Part shown: positions 36,490-44,475 of the stretch, one piece after another
Numbering within the stretch: the first letter of the stretch is position 1
How the letters are laid out: every line of letters begins with the position of its first letter
Assembly (NCBI GenBank): GCA_910585615.1
Contig: CAJUFO010000003.1
Span: forward strand, 62,001-126,000
DNA from: an uncultured Acetatifactor sp.
GTDB lineage: Bacteria; Bacillota; Clostridia; Lachnospirales; Lachnospiraceae
Reading direction: 5' to 3'
DNA: 64,000 nucleotides
Position numbers and translations under genes: made by a program
The notes under the pieces: generated by a model
Seen by the model: only the letters and a program-made list of their open reading frames with translations
Database searches by the model: none
What the model was told of the DNA's origin: nothing

Positions 36490-37044
36490 ATGAGAGTGAT
36501 AGCGGGAACGGCCAGGAGCCTGCCCCTGAAGACGCCGGAGGGGCTGGACATCCGGCCCACCACGGACCGGATCAAGGAGACCCTGTTCAACATGCTGCAG
36601 TGGGACATCCCCGGGGGCGTGTTCGTGGACTTGTTCAGCGGCAGCGGCGGCATAGGCATCGAGGCCCTGAGCCGGGGCGCAAGGAAGGCATATTTCGTGG
36701 ACAACGCCCAGAAAGCGGTGTCCTGCATCCAGGAGAACCTCCGCTTTACGAAGTTGGAAGACAGAGCCGTGGTCCTGAGGCAGGATGCGTGCAGCGCCCT
36801 GGGCAGCATCCGGGAAAACGCCGTGGACATCATATTCATGGATCCTCCCTACGAAAACGGAGAGGAGAAGTCCGTGCTGTCGCACCTTGCCAGGATGCCC
36901 TACGTGACGGAGGATACCATACTGGTGGCGGAAGCTGCCCGGGATACGGACTTTTCCTGGGTTTCGGAGCTGGGCTTCTGTATCACGAAGGACAAGCAGT
37001 ATCGAACCAACAAACACATTTTTATGAAGAAGAGCATTCAATGA
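36490..37044 (+). CDS. rsmD: 16S rRNA (guanine-N2) methyltransferase RsmD
   Basis: A 184-aa SAM-dependent methyltransferase that modifies G966 (E. coli numbering) of 16S rRNA. MRVIAGTARSLPLKTP at the start, RPTTDRIKETLFNML, the SAM motif FSGSGGIGIEALSRGA and the catalytic MDPPYENG are all present. It is followed by coaD and a ylbJ-like gene, the order of ylbH-ylbI-ylbJ in Bacillus. Its last codons lie within a 17-base tandem duplication. Confidence 0.96.
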   Translation: MRVIAGTARSLPLKTPEGLDIRPTTDRIKETLFNMLQWDIPGGVFVDLFSGSGGIGIEALSRGARKAYFVDNAQKAVSCIQENLRFTKLEDRAVVLRQDACSALGSIRENAVDIIFMDPPYENGEEKSVLSHLARMPYVTEDTILVAEAARDTDFSWVSELGFCITKDKQYRTNKHIFMKKSIQ

Positions 37045-37057
37045 AGAAGAGCATTCA
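37024..37057 (+). repeat. Perfect 17-bp tandem duplication between rsmD and coaD
   Basis: ATGAAGAAGAGCATTCA occurs at 37024-37040 and again at 37041-37057. The first copy codes for the end of RsmD. The sequence resembles the dispersed GGAAGA...GCATTCC repeat found before other genes. Confidence 0.9.
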
Positions 37058-37074
37058 TTAAAAAAGGAGCAATC

Positions 37075-37560
37075 ATGAAACGTGCCGTCTATCCCGGAAG
37101 CTTCGATCCTGTCACGTTCGGCCATCTGGATGTGATCAGGCGTGCTTCGGAAATGTTTGATGTGCTGGTGGTCAGCGTTCTGGACAACAAAGCAAAGACA
37201 CCATTGTTTTCTGTGGAAGAACGTGTTAAGATATTGAAAGAGGCTACGAAGGACATCTCCAATGTGCAGGTGAACAGCTTTTCAGGCCTGCTGATCAATT
37301 ATGCGGCGGAGAACGGCATCCATGTGGCAGTGCGGGGCCTGCGCGCCATCACGGATTTCGAGTACGAGCTGCAGATTGCCCAGACCAACCGGAAGCTTTC
37401 CGACGGGAAGCTGGACACTGTGTTCCTGACTACAAGCCTGGAATACGCATACCTCAGCTCCTCCAGCGTCAAGGAGATTGCCAGCTTCGGCGGGGATATC
37501 AGCCAGTGCGTTCCGGAATTCGTGGCAAAGCTGATTTATGGGAAGTACCACATTCTATAG
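37075..37560 (+). CDS. coaD: Phosphopantetheine adenylyltransferase
   Basis: A 161-aa enzyme of coenzyme A synthesis that transfers AMP from ATP to 4'-phosphopantetheine. PGSFDPVTFGHLDVIRRA contains the nucleotidyltransferase HxGH-type motif (TFGH), and the C-terminal SSSSVKEIASFGGDI is conserved. Length matches the hexameric enzyme. AAAAAAGGAG precedes the ATG. It lies 30 bases after rsmD. Confidence 0.97.
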   Translation: MKRAVYPGSFDPVTFGHLDVIRRASEMFDVLVVSVLDNKAKTPLFSVEERVKILKEATKDISNVQVNSFSGLLINYAAENGIHVAVRGLRAITDFEYELQIAQTNRKLSDGKLDTVFLTTSLEYAYLSSSSVKEIASFGGDISQCVPEFVAKLIYGKYHIL

Positions 37561-37579
37561 ATAGATAGGAGTGACGCAT

Positions 37580-38176
37580 ATGAGCAGCAGAATAGAACAG
37601 TTGATTGATGAATTAGAGGAATATATCGAGAGCTGCAAGCCGAAATTCATGTCAAATTCCGAGATCATCGTGAATAAGGAAGAGATTGACGAATTGCTTC
37701 GTGAGCTGCGCATGCGCACCCCTGAGGAAATCAAGCGTTATCAGAAAATCATCAGCAACAAGGAGGCCATCCTGAACGACGCCAGGGCCAAGGCCCAGGC
37801 GCTGATAGACGAGGCCACGGTGCACACCAATGAGCTGATCAGCGAGCATGAAATCATGCAGCAGGCCTACGCCCAGGCCAACGGGATTGTGGCCACCGCC
37901 GCCAATCAGGCCAGGGAGATCCTGGACAAGGCCACCATGGAGGCCAATGAACTGAGGACCCAGGCCTCCCAATATATGGAAAGCCGGCTGGTAGAGCTGG
38001 ATTCCATCACGTCCTCCGCCATCCAGTCCACCAATGCGGACTATGAACGGCTTCTGGGCTCTCTGGGCCAGTACCGGGATTTGATCCAGTCCAACCTCCG
38101 CTCCCTCCATCCCGTGGAGGATTTGGATTTGCACCTGGACGACCAGGAGGATGACGACAAGCTGGACGTGATGTGA
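37580..38176 (+). CDS. Coiled-coil protein (ATP-synthase-H/DivIVA-like), function unknown
   Basis: A 198-aa protein, mostly long amphipathic helix from residue about 55 to 155 with alanine/glutamate-rich heptads (DARAKAQALIDEATVHTNEL). Similar clostridial proteins are often labelled V-type ATPase subunit H or DivIVA-like because of this coiled coil alone; no membrane segment or catalytic motif is visible. The acidic C-terminus (DLDLHLDDQEDDDK) is distinctive. AGGAG lies eight bases before the ATG at 37580. Position after coaD hints at a cell-envelope or division role, unproven. Confidence 0.75.
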   Translation: MSSRIEQLIDELEEYIESCKPKFMSNSEIIVNKEEIDELLRELRMRTPEEIKRYQKIISNKEAILNDARAKAQALIDEATVHTNELISEHEIMQQAYAQANGIVATAANQAREILDKATMEANELRTQASQYMESRLVELDSITSSAIQSTNADYERLLGSLGQYRDLIQSNLRSLHPVEDLDLHLDDQEDDDKLDVM

Positions 38177-38185
38177 GATTGTTCC

Positions 38186-38236
38186 AGAACCAGTTCCGCG
38201 CGGAAGAAGGACATTCCAAGGGAACTGGTTCTTTCC
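38186..38236. terminator. Terminator between the coiled-coil gene and ylbJ-like gene
   Basis: AGAACCAGTTCC (38186-38197) pairs perfectly with GGAACTGGTTCT (38221-38232) across a 23-base loop, followed by TTCCT. It lies between convergent genes and can serve both. The loop contains CGGAAGAAGGACATTCC, similar to the dispersed repeat. Confidence 0.8.
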
Positions 38237-38281
38237 TGTATGGGGCTTTCATGGGGCCATCCCGCATCCGGACGCGTAGGT

Positions 38282-39268
38282 TCAGCGCAGGAAAGACCCG
38301 GGCAGGAGCAGGAACCAGCCCAGATAGAACAATCCGCACAGCAAGGTCAGCACCACCTTGTGCAGGATATAATCGCTGATGGACAGATCCGAATCGCCGA
38401 TGCAGCTATAGGTCTGGGCAATGCAGGACAGTCCGCCGAAGGAGAGCGCCAACAGGCTGTAAAGAGGGAAGGCGTCCCCCAAAAGCTTCAGGCCCCCTGT
38501 GATTTCGAGCAATGGGGACAGAGGGGCTACGGGACGGCCGAAGAGCAGGTGGGGGATCAGGTTCAACAGGTTGAACAGGATCATGTATCCCCCCAGGGAG
38601 AGCATGCTCCGCACCGAGGCCTGGACGGAGCCGTCCACAGCTTCCAGAAGCTTTTCCCAGAAGCGGGCGGCGGAACGGCTTTCGGCTAAGCCGCTCTTGT
38701 CCTCACAGGCCACAAGGGCGGCAGGGCGGCCTCCCTCCTCCCCCGACAGGGGGAGATTCTTCCCGGGCAGAGGGATGTCGCGGAAACGTGTATACCGCAG
38801 CGCCATGCCGTACAGCAGAGGAATCCCGTACATGCCGAAGAGGTAGGGCCATACCAGCCTCCTGCCCAGAAGGGGCAGCACGAAGCTGCAGAAATACACA
38901 GGGCCGATGTTGTTGCAGAAGGCCAGGAGATATTCCGCCTCCCTTCTGTCGATCATCTGCCGCTGATACAGATCGTCCACCACTCTCGCCCCCATGGGAA
39001 AGCCGCACAGGAACCCCATGAGCATGGCGTAGCAAACGTTCTTCCGAACTTTTGCCAGCGGTTTAACGACCGGATAGATCAGCATGGCAGCCCTGTCCGT
39101 CAGCTTCATGCGCACCATGATGCCGGAGAGCATCATGAAGGGCAGGAGGGACGGAATCATTTTCTCGAACCACAGATTCAGCCCCATGGCGGCATAGGAG
39201 AGGCCGAGCTGGGAATTGGTCAGGATACAGCCCAGCAGCAGAAGGAATATTACGGTGAGCAGTCTCAT
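38282..39268 (-). CDS. YlbJ-like sporulation integral membrane protein
   Basis: A 328-aa membrane protein with nucleoside-recognition ('gate') domains. About eight hydrophobic segments are visible, and FLCGFPMGARVVDDLYQRQ and FCNNIGPVYFCSFVLPLLG match the conserved YlbJ pattern. In Bacillus, YlbJ is needed for spore cortex formation, and its gene lies next to ylbH (rsmD) and ylbI (coaD), as here, though the orientation is reversed. A hydrophilic loop at residues about 175-205 is variable. The identification rests on sequence pattern plus gene order. Confidence 0.87.
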   Translation of the reverse strand: MRLLTVIFLLLLGCILTNSQLGLSYAAMGLNLWFEKMIPSLLPFMMLSGIMVRMKLTDRAAMLIYPVVKPLAKVRKNVCYAMLMGFLCGFPMGARVVDDLYQRQMIDRREAEYLLAFCNNIGPVYFCSFVLPLLGRRLVWPYLFGMYGIPLLYGMALRYTRFRDIPLPGKNLPLSGEEGGRPAALVACEDKSGLAESRSAARFWEKLLEAVDGSVQASVRSMLSLGGYMILFNLLNLIPHLLFGRPVAPLSPLLEITGGLKLLGDAFPLYSLLALSFGGLSCIAQTYSCIGDSDLSISDYILHKVVLTLLCGLFYLGWFLLLPGSFLR

Positions 39269-39364
39269 AGGGGGAGGCTCCTTATTCTATCAAGATACTA
39301 TATGTGCAAAGAAAGCGGGACATTCCAGGGTCCCCATATAATCATATCAGGGGAGGGCATGGAT

Positions 39365-40111
39365 TTGCGCCTTGACAGATTTCTGTGCGAATTGAACATA
39401 GGCACCCGGAGCCAGGTGAAGGCCTTCATCCGGCAGGGAATCGTGGCCGTGGGCGGCATCCCGGCCAAGGATCCGAATCAGAGGATAGACGAGCTCTCGG
39501 ACAGGGTCACCTTTCGGGGAATGCCTCTGGAATACCGCAGATATGTCTACTATATGATGAATAAGCCGGAGGGCGTGGTATCCGCCACCAGGGATAATGT
39601 CTCCAGGACCGTGGTGTCCCTTCTGGGGAAGGACGCCCGGGAGGACATCTTTCCGGTGGGCAGGCTGGACAAGGATGTGACGGGATTCCTGCTCCTGACC
39701 AATGACGGGGATCTGGCCCACAGGCTGCTGGCTCCCAGGAGGCATGTGGACAAGACCTACCTTGCGGTCCTGGCCCACAGCCTGGGGCAGCCGGAGATTC
39801 GGAGGCTGGAGGCAGGGGTGGACATCGGCGAGGAGCGGCCCACATTGCCGGCCAGGGTGGAGCTGCTGACAGAGGACGATGGGCGCAAGGAGGACAAAAC
39901 TATCCGGGAGAACAAAGTTCTCCTTACCCTGCATGAGGGGAAGTTCCATCAGGTGAAGCGGATGCTGCAGGCAGTGGGCAATGAGGTAGTCGGCCTGCAG
40001 CGTGTGGCGTTCGGCGGCCTTCGGCTGGATCCGGAGCTGGAGCCGGGAGAATACAGGGAGTTGACAGAGGAGGAGCTTGCGATCCTGCGGGAGAGCTGTA
40101 TGGAGGTTTGA
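39365..40111 (+). CDS. Pseudouridine synthase, RsuA/RluB/E/F family
   Basis: A 248-aa rRNA-modifying enzyme. An N-terminal S4 RNA-binding domain (RLDRFLCELNIGTRSQVKAF) is followed by the catalytic domain with the essential aspartate in VGRLDKDVTGFLLLTNDG. The start is uncertain: ATG at 39359 lies only two bases after GGAGG, whereas TTG at 39365 lies eight bases after it and gives the usual MRLD N-terminus. I chose the TTG. Target uridine in 16S or 23S rRNA is not determinable. The HAD gene follows immediately. Confidence 0.93.
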   Translation: MRLDRFLCELNIGTRSQVKAFIRQGIVAVGGIPAKDPNQRIDELSDRVTFRGMPLEYRRYVYYMMNKPEGVVSATRDNVSRTVVSLLGKDAREDIFPVGRLDKDVTGFLLLTNDGDLAHRLLAPRRHVDKTYLAVLAHSLGQPEIRRLEAGVDIGEERPTLPARVELLTEDDGRKEDKTIRENKVLLTLHEGKFHQVKRMLQAVGNEVVGLQRVAFGGLRLDPELEPGEYRELTEEELAILRESCMEV

Positions 40112-40114
40112 CAG

Positions 40115-40774
40115 ATGTTGCACGAAATGATGCATGATATCGATGCGGTGATATTCGACATGGACGGTTCCCTGGTGGACTCCATGTGGATGTGGCGGGC
40201 CATCGACATCGAATATCTGGGGCGGTACGGCATCGCCCTGCCGGAGGACCTGCAGACGAAGATAGAGGGCATGAGCTTCGGCGAGACCGCCCGCTATTTC
40301 AAGGAGCATTTCCCCATACCGGAATCCCAGGAGGAGATCATGGAGGAGTGGAACCGGATGGCCTGGGATAAGTACATGTATGAGGTGCCCCTGAAAAAGG
40401 GCATACCGGAATTCCTGGCCGGGTGCAGGGACTCAGGGATCAAGCTGGGCATCGCCACCAGCAATTCCAGGGTGCTGGTGGAGAACGTGGCCGGGGTACA
40501 TAATCTCCGGGACTATTTCTCCTGTATCATGACCGGCACCGATGTGGAGCGCGGAAAGCCCAGCCCGGATATCTATCTGACCGTGGCGGAGGGGCTTGGG
40601 GTATCCCCGGAGCGCTGCCTGGTGTTCGAGGACATCACGGCGGGAATCCTGGCCGGAAAGAATGCGGGCATGCGGGTCTGTGCCGTGGAGGACGACTATT
40701 CCGCCCAGTTCAGGGAGCTGAAAAAAGAGCTGGCCGATTATTATATCGAAGATTATACAGGCCTTTTCGTATGA
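40115..40774 (+). CDS. HAD superfamily hydrolase (phosphoglucomutase-like subfamily)
   Basis: A 219-aa phosphatase or mutase. The nucleophile motif is IFDMDGSLVDS (usual DxDGT/S), with the cap domain after it; motif II is IATSNS, the lysine is in ERGKPSPDIYL, and motif IV is VFEDITAGI. This is the beta-phosphoglucomutase-like cap type. GGAGG is eight bases before the ATG at 40115, inside the end of the preceding gene, so the two are probably co-translated. The substrate is unknown. Confidence 0.92.
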   Translation: MLHEMMHDIDAVIFDMDGSLVDSMWMWRAIDIEYLGRYGIALPEDLQTKIEGMSFGETARYFKEHFPIPESQEEIMEEWNRMAWDKYMYEVPLKKGIPEFLAGCRDSGIKLGIATSNSRVLVENVAGVHNLRDYFSCIMTGTDVERGKPSPDIYLTVAEGLGVSPERCLVFEDITAGILAGKNAGMRVCAVEDDYSAQFRELKKELADYYIEDYTGLFV

Positions 40775-40829
40775 AGGATCCCTCTTTCGTATACAATGGC
40801 CTATAGGATATGATAGGAAGGAATCGCGT

Positions 40830-41603
40830 ATGAACATCATCATCATTACAGGGGCATCCTCCGGCATCGGCCGGGAATTCGCGCGTCAGATGGACGGGTA
40901 TTTCGACAGGACAGACGAATTCTGGCTGGTGGCCAGAAACCGCCACAGGCTGGAGGAGCTTGCAGGAACCATGCGGCACAATACAAGGATATTCGCCATG
41001 GACATCACCCGGGAGGAATCCCTGGAGGCCCTGGAGGAAGCCGCTTTCCGGCACAATGCCGTAGTACGGATGCTCATCAATTGTGCGGGCTATGGCATCA
41101 TGGGGAGCTTCTGCGAGCAGGACTGCGGCCTGGAGACAGGGATGATCCGCCTGAACTGCGAGGCCCTGACAGAGTTGACCCATCGCCTGATTCCTTACAT
41201 GAGGTGGGGCAGCCGCATCATCCAGCTCTCCTCCAGCGCAGCATTTCTGCCCCAGCCGGGCTTCGCAGTATACGCGGCCACAAAGGCCTATGTGCTGAAC
41301 TTCTCCAGGGCGCTGGGAGAGGAGCTGAAGAATGCCGGCATCTATGTGACCAGCGTCTGCCCGGGGCCTGTGGACACGCCCTTTTTCGACATCGCGGAGG
41401 CCACGGGCTCCACGCTTGCAGTGAAAAAATATACCATGGTGGACGCGGAGAGGGTGGTGGCCCTTGCCCTGCGGGATTCCTACCGCAGACGCCCTGTATC
41501 CGTGTGCAGCCTGCCGATCCGGGCGTTCCGGACGCTGACAAAGCTTGCGCCCCACGGCATCCTCCTGCGGGCCATGGAACAAATGAAGAAGAAAGGACTG
41601 TGA
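40830..41603 (+). CDS. Short-chain dehydrogenase/reductase
   Basis: A 257-aa NAD(P)-dependent oxidoreductase. The cofactor motif is TGASSGIGREF, NCAGYG marks the NAG motif, and the catalytic serine and YxxxK are in QLSSSAAF and YAATKAY. The arrangement belongs to the classical SDR group; substrate unknown. GGAAGG lies upstream of the ATG. Genes before and after run in the same direction with short gaps. Confidence 0.93.
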   Translation: MNIIIITGASSGIGREFARQMDGYFDRTDEFWLVARNRHRLEELAGTMRHNTRIFAMDITREESLEALEEAAFRHNAVVRMLINCAGYGIMGSFCEQDCGLETGMIRLNCEALTELTHRLIPYMRWGSRIIQLSSSAAFLPQPGFAVYAATKAYVLNFSRALGEELKNAGIYVTSVCPGPVDTPFFDIAEATGSTLAVKKYTMVDAERVVALALRDSYRRRPVSVCSLPIRAFRTLTKLAPHGILLRAMEQMKKKGL

Positions 41604-41608
41604 GACCC

Positions 41609-42196
41609 ATGGAACTGAGACGATTCTTCACCACGGACAGCGTGAAGGGAACCAGAAATTACCTGAACACCCAGAAAAAATATGAGATCGTCCGCACGAT
41701 TCTCTATTTCGCCATCTCGCTTTCCCTGTTCGCGGCGGGTTATATCCAGACAGGGCGGCGGGCCAACCTGCTCAGCATCGTGGCCGTATTGGGCTGCCTT
41801 CCCGCCAGCAAAAGCGCGGTAGGGGCCATCATGTTCCTGCGGTTCCGAAGCTGCGCCGAGGAGACTTCCGCGGAAATAGAGCGGCATACCCAAGGCCTGG
41901 TCTGCCTGTACGACATGGTGTTCACCTCCTATAAGAAGAATTATGTAGTAAGCCATATGGCGGTCTGCGGCAACACCGTGTGCGGCTACGCGGAGGGGGA
42001 GGGGGCTTTCGGGGAAGCTGATTTCTACAGGCATATCGGCGATATCCTGAAAGCGGACGGACATAAGAACGTCACTGTGAAGATATTTACGAACCTGACG
42101 AAATACACAGAGCGGCTGGATCAGATGAAAAGGCCGGAACCAGAGGACGGACTGACCCGGTCAGTCGTTGCGACTTTGAAGAGCGTGGCGCTATAG
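41609..42196 (+). CDS. Small membrane protein of unknown function
   Basis: A 195-aa protein. Two hydrophobic segments (residues about 30-48 and 55-75) are followed by a soluble C-terminal domain with cysteines (FRSCAEE, MAVCGNTVCGY). I do not recognise a family. It begins five bases after the SDR stop, with AGGA upstream, so it is probably in the same transcript. Confidence 0.75.
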   Translation: MELRRFFTTDSVKGTRNYLNTQKKYEIVRTILYFAISLSLFAAGYIQTGRRANLLSIVAVLGCLPASKSAVGAIMFLRFRSCAEETSAEIERHTQGLVCLYDMVFTSYKKNYVVSHMAVCGNTVCGYAEGEGAFGEADFYRHIGDILKADGHKNVTVKIFTNLTKYTERLDQMKRPEPEDGLTRSVVATLKSVAL

Positions 42197-42233
42197 AGGG
42201 ACAACAGGAATACCAGAACAGGAGAATACGGCT

Positions 42234-42560
42234 ATGGCAGATTTCGGCTTTCAGGAAATGCAGGAGATACAGCGGCAGCTTCAGGAGAAGTACAAGGACA
42301 AATGGAATCCCCTGTCGCCGGAGCAGGGGAAGGATCAGTTGATGTGGATGATGATAGAGGTGGGGGAAGCCGCCGACATCATGAAAAAGGAGGGCGTCCG
42401 CAAAATCATGGAGGATGCCGGCACCCGGGCGCATTTCATCGAGGAAATGGTGGATATCATGATGTACTACAACGATGTCCTGCTCAGCTACGGCATCTCC
42501 GTGGAGGAATTCAGGAGCATCTATCTGGAAAAGCACCGGCGGAACATGAAGCGCTGGTAA
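42234..42560 (+). CDS. MazG-like nucleotide pyrophosphohydrolase
   Basis: A 108-aa all-helical protein. MIEVGEAADI and HFIEEMVDIMMYYND reproduce the metal-binding acidic residues of the MazG/dUTPase-like fold, which hydrolyses NTPs or dNTPs to monophosphates. It is a single-domain form. The substrate is unknown; housekeeping removal of noncanonical nucleotides is typical for the family. Confidence 0.85.
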   Translation: MADFGFQEMQEIQRQLQEKYKDKWNPLSPEQGKDQLMWMMIEVGEAADIMKKEGVRKIMEDAGTRAHFIEEMVDIMMYYNDVLLSYGISVEEFRSIYLEKHRRNMKRW

Positions 42561-42589
42561 GGAAAACCAATATATTTCCGGGAGGATAT

Positions 42590-43696
42590 ATGCAGTCAGT
42601 GACAATCGGAGCGAACCAGGCCGGACAGCGGCTGGACAAATTTCTACATAAATACCTGCCCCTTGCCGGAAGCGGATTCTTGTACAAGATGCTGCGCAAG
42701 AAGAACATCACCCTGAACGGAAAGAAGGCGGAAGGGCGGGAGATTCTCTCTGTGGGGGATCAGGTGTGCACCTTTTTTTCGGATGAGACCTTCGGGAAGT
42801 TCTCCGGCAGAGCCCCGGCGGGGGATTCGGATTCCGCCCCGGGGGGAAGCTCCGGCGGCAGAAATTCCGGCGGCAAGGCCCCTCTGCCCGCAGAGGAGAA
42901 GCGCCTGGGGGAATACTGGGCCGCTTATCGCAGGCTGCAGGGAATCACGGTGCTGTATGAGGACGGCGACTTCCTGATCATGAACAAGCCAATCGGCATC
43001 CTGACCCAGAAAGCGGCTCCCGGAGACGTAAGCCTGAACGAATGGATGATAGGCCGTCTGCTGTCCGGGGATCCCGCTTTTGCCGGGGAGCTTTCCACCT
43101 TCCGCCCCTCTGTCTGCAACCGGCTGGACAGGAACACCAGCGGCATCGTGCTGGGGGGGAAGAGCCTGGCCGGGCTGCAATACCTGAACAGGTGCATCAG
43201 GGAGCGCTCCCTGGGGAAATTCTACCGGACAATCTGTATAGGGGCGCTGGGGGAGGCGGCATCTGTCCGGGGGTATCTCTCCAAGGATTCCATGAGGAAC
43301 CAGGTGACGGTAGCCCGGACGGCGGAGGGCGGAGGCTCTGCCGAAAAGCCTGTCCCCGTCCACACGGCCTATGCCCCCATCGCCGTCACGGACCGCTATA
43401 CCCTGCTGGAGGTAGAGCTGATAACCGGGAAAAGCCACCAGATACGCGCCCATCTGGCCAGCATCGGCCATCCTCTGATAGGGGATGCCAAATACGGCCT
43501 GGAGGGGGTGAACCGTGAGCTGCGCAGGCGCTACGGCCTGTCCCACCAGCTGCTGCATGCCTGCCGGGTCACGTTCCCGGAGGTTCTGTCCGGCATGGGC
43601 AGCGCTCTCAGCGGCCGGACCTTTACTGCCCCCTGCCCGGAGCTGTTCGCCAGGCTGGAGCGGGAGCTGTTCCCCCAAAAAACCGAAAGCGATTAG
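42590..43696 (+). CDS. RluA-family pseudouridine synthase
   Basis: A 368-aa enzyme. An N-terminal S4 domain (QRLDKFLHKYLPLAGSGFLY) is joined to the RluA catalytic domain, where the essential aspartate lies in CNRLDRNTSGIVL and HQIRAHLASIGHPLIGD is the C-terminal motif. A serine/glycine-rich stretch (residues about 75-105) links the domains and is longer than usual. GGGAGG precedes the ATG at 42590. It modifies a uridine of 23S rRNA or tRNA, not resolvable here. Confidence 0.93.
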   Translation: MQSVTIGANQAGQRLDKFLHKYLPLAGSGFLYKMLRKKNITLNGKKAEGREILSVGDQVCTFFSDETFGKFSGRAPAGDSDSAPGGSSGGRNSGGKAPLPAEEKRLGEYWAAYRRLQGITVLYEDGDFLIMNKPIGILTQKAAPGDVSLNEWMIGRLLSGDPAFAGELSTFRPSVCNRLDRNTSGIVLGGKSLAGLQYLNRCIRERSLGKFYRTICIGALGEAASVRGYLSKDSMRNQVTVARTAEGGGSAEKPVPVHTAYAPIAVTDRYTLLEVELITGKSHQIRAHLASIGHPLIGDAKYGLEGVNRELRRRYGLSHQLLHACRVTFPEVLSGMGSALSGRTFTAPCPELFARLERELFPQKTESD

Positions 43697-43705
43697 GAAG
43701 AGCAT

Positions 43706-44239
43706 ATGGCTACATGGAATTCCCGGGGGCTGCGGGGCTCCACACTGGAGGATATGATCAACCGCACAAACGAAAAGTATGCGGACGCGGGCCTTGCCCT
43801 GATCCAGAAGGTGCCCACCCCCATCACTCCCATCCGGATAGACAAGGAGAGCCGGCAGATCACGCTGGCCTATTTCGAACAGAAGAGCACGGTTGACTAC
43901 ATCGGGGCGATACAAGGGCTTCCCGTCTGCTTCGACGCAAAGGAATGCGCGGCGGACACCTTTGCCCTGCAGAACATCCATGCGCATCAGGTAAGCTTCA
44001 TGGAGAAATTCGAGAAGCAGGGCGGGATTTCCTTTTTCCTGATCTATTATACCCACAAGGACATCTTCTATTATCTGCCCCTGCAGATGCTCCTGTTCTT
44101 CTGGAACCGGGCAAAGGAGGGCGGCAGGAAGAGCTTCCGGTACGAGGAGCTGAATCCGGAATATGTCCTGCCCCGCAAGCATGGAATCCTGGTCCCCTAT
44201 CTGGACATCCTTCAGAAAGACCTGGAGGACAGGGCTTGA
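43706..44239 (+). CDS. recU: Holliday junction resolvase RecU
   Basis: A 177-aa endonuclease that cuts Holliday junctions in Firmicutes. SRGLRGSTLEDMINRTNEKY at the start, STVDYIGAIQGLPVCFDAKE (containing the catalytic acidic residues and the D/E-x-K motif), and HAHQVSFMEKFEKQGG match RecU. GGAAGAGC lies upstream. In Bacillus recU is next to a class A PBP; here it sits between an RluA-type gene and the his operon, whose promoter overlaps the recU stop codon. Confidence 0.92.
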   Translation: MATWNSRGLRGSTLEDMINRTNEKYADAGLALIQKVPTPITPIRIDKESRQITLAYFEQKSTVDYIGAIQGLPVCFDAKECAADTFALQNIHAHQVSFMEKFEKQGGISFFLIYYTHKDIFYYLPLQMLLFFWNRAKEGGRKSFRYEELNPEYVLPRKHGILVPYLDILQKDLEDRA

Positions 44240-44264
44240 CAGCGGCGGTGCCATCCGATATACT
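44236..44264 (+). promoter_or_regulatory. Strong promoter of the his operon
   Basis: TTGACA (44236-44241), a perfect -35 overlapping the recU stop, and TATACT (44259-44264) are separated by 17 bases. Transcription would begin near 44271 and give a leader of about 205 nt before hisZ. Confidence 0.8.
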
Positions 44265-44275
44265 AAGAGAGTTCG

Positions 44276-44308
44276 ATGCATCGTCATGGTAACGGGGCAG
44301 TGCGTTAA
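44276..44308 (+). CDS. Possible his leader peptide
   Basis: A 10-codon frame, MHRHGNGAVR, starts about five bases from the predicted transcript start and ends just before a hairpin. Two of ten codons are histidine, fewer than in classical his attenuators, and the ribosome site is poor, so it may be chance. Confidence 0.25.
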   Translation: MHRHGNGAVR

Positions 44309-44319
44309 TACATTAAAGC

Positions 44320-44347
44320 GCGCCTGTCATAAAAGGCAGGCGCTTAT
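44320..44347 (+). terminator. Attenuator-like hairpin in the his leader
   Basis: GCGCCTG (44320-44326) pairs with CAGGCGC (44337-44343), followed by TTATT. It could end recU transcripts or act as an attenuator for the his operon. Confidence 0.55.
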
Positions 44348-44349
44348 TG

Positions 44350-44404
44350 ACCGGGCCACATTGACCGAAATGGTCTTTCCGACCGGATTGGTCGGTAGGC
44401 CGGT
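44350..44404 (+). promoter_or_regulatory. Predicted three-way-junction RNA in the his leader
   Basis: An outer stem, ACCGGGCC (44350-44357, one bulged G) with GGCCGGT (44398-44404), encloses two hairpins: GACC/GGTC (44363-44375) and CCGACC/GGTCGG (44379-44395). No T-box consensus is present. It lies 70 bases before hisZ. Confidence 0.45.
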
Positions 44405-44475
44405 ATGACTCGAATTTCGGATGGGTATTTCAAATAGATTTCAATATAGATATGACAGAAAGGTACGGAAATCTC

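Noticed and set aside
44264..44475. T-box riboswitch before hisZ
   Set aside because: The leader is long enough to consider but lacks the conserved T-box sequence and a specifier-type stem.
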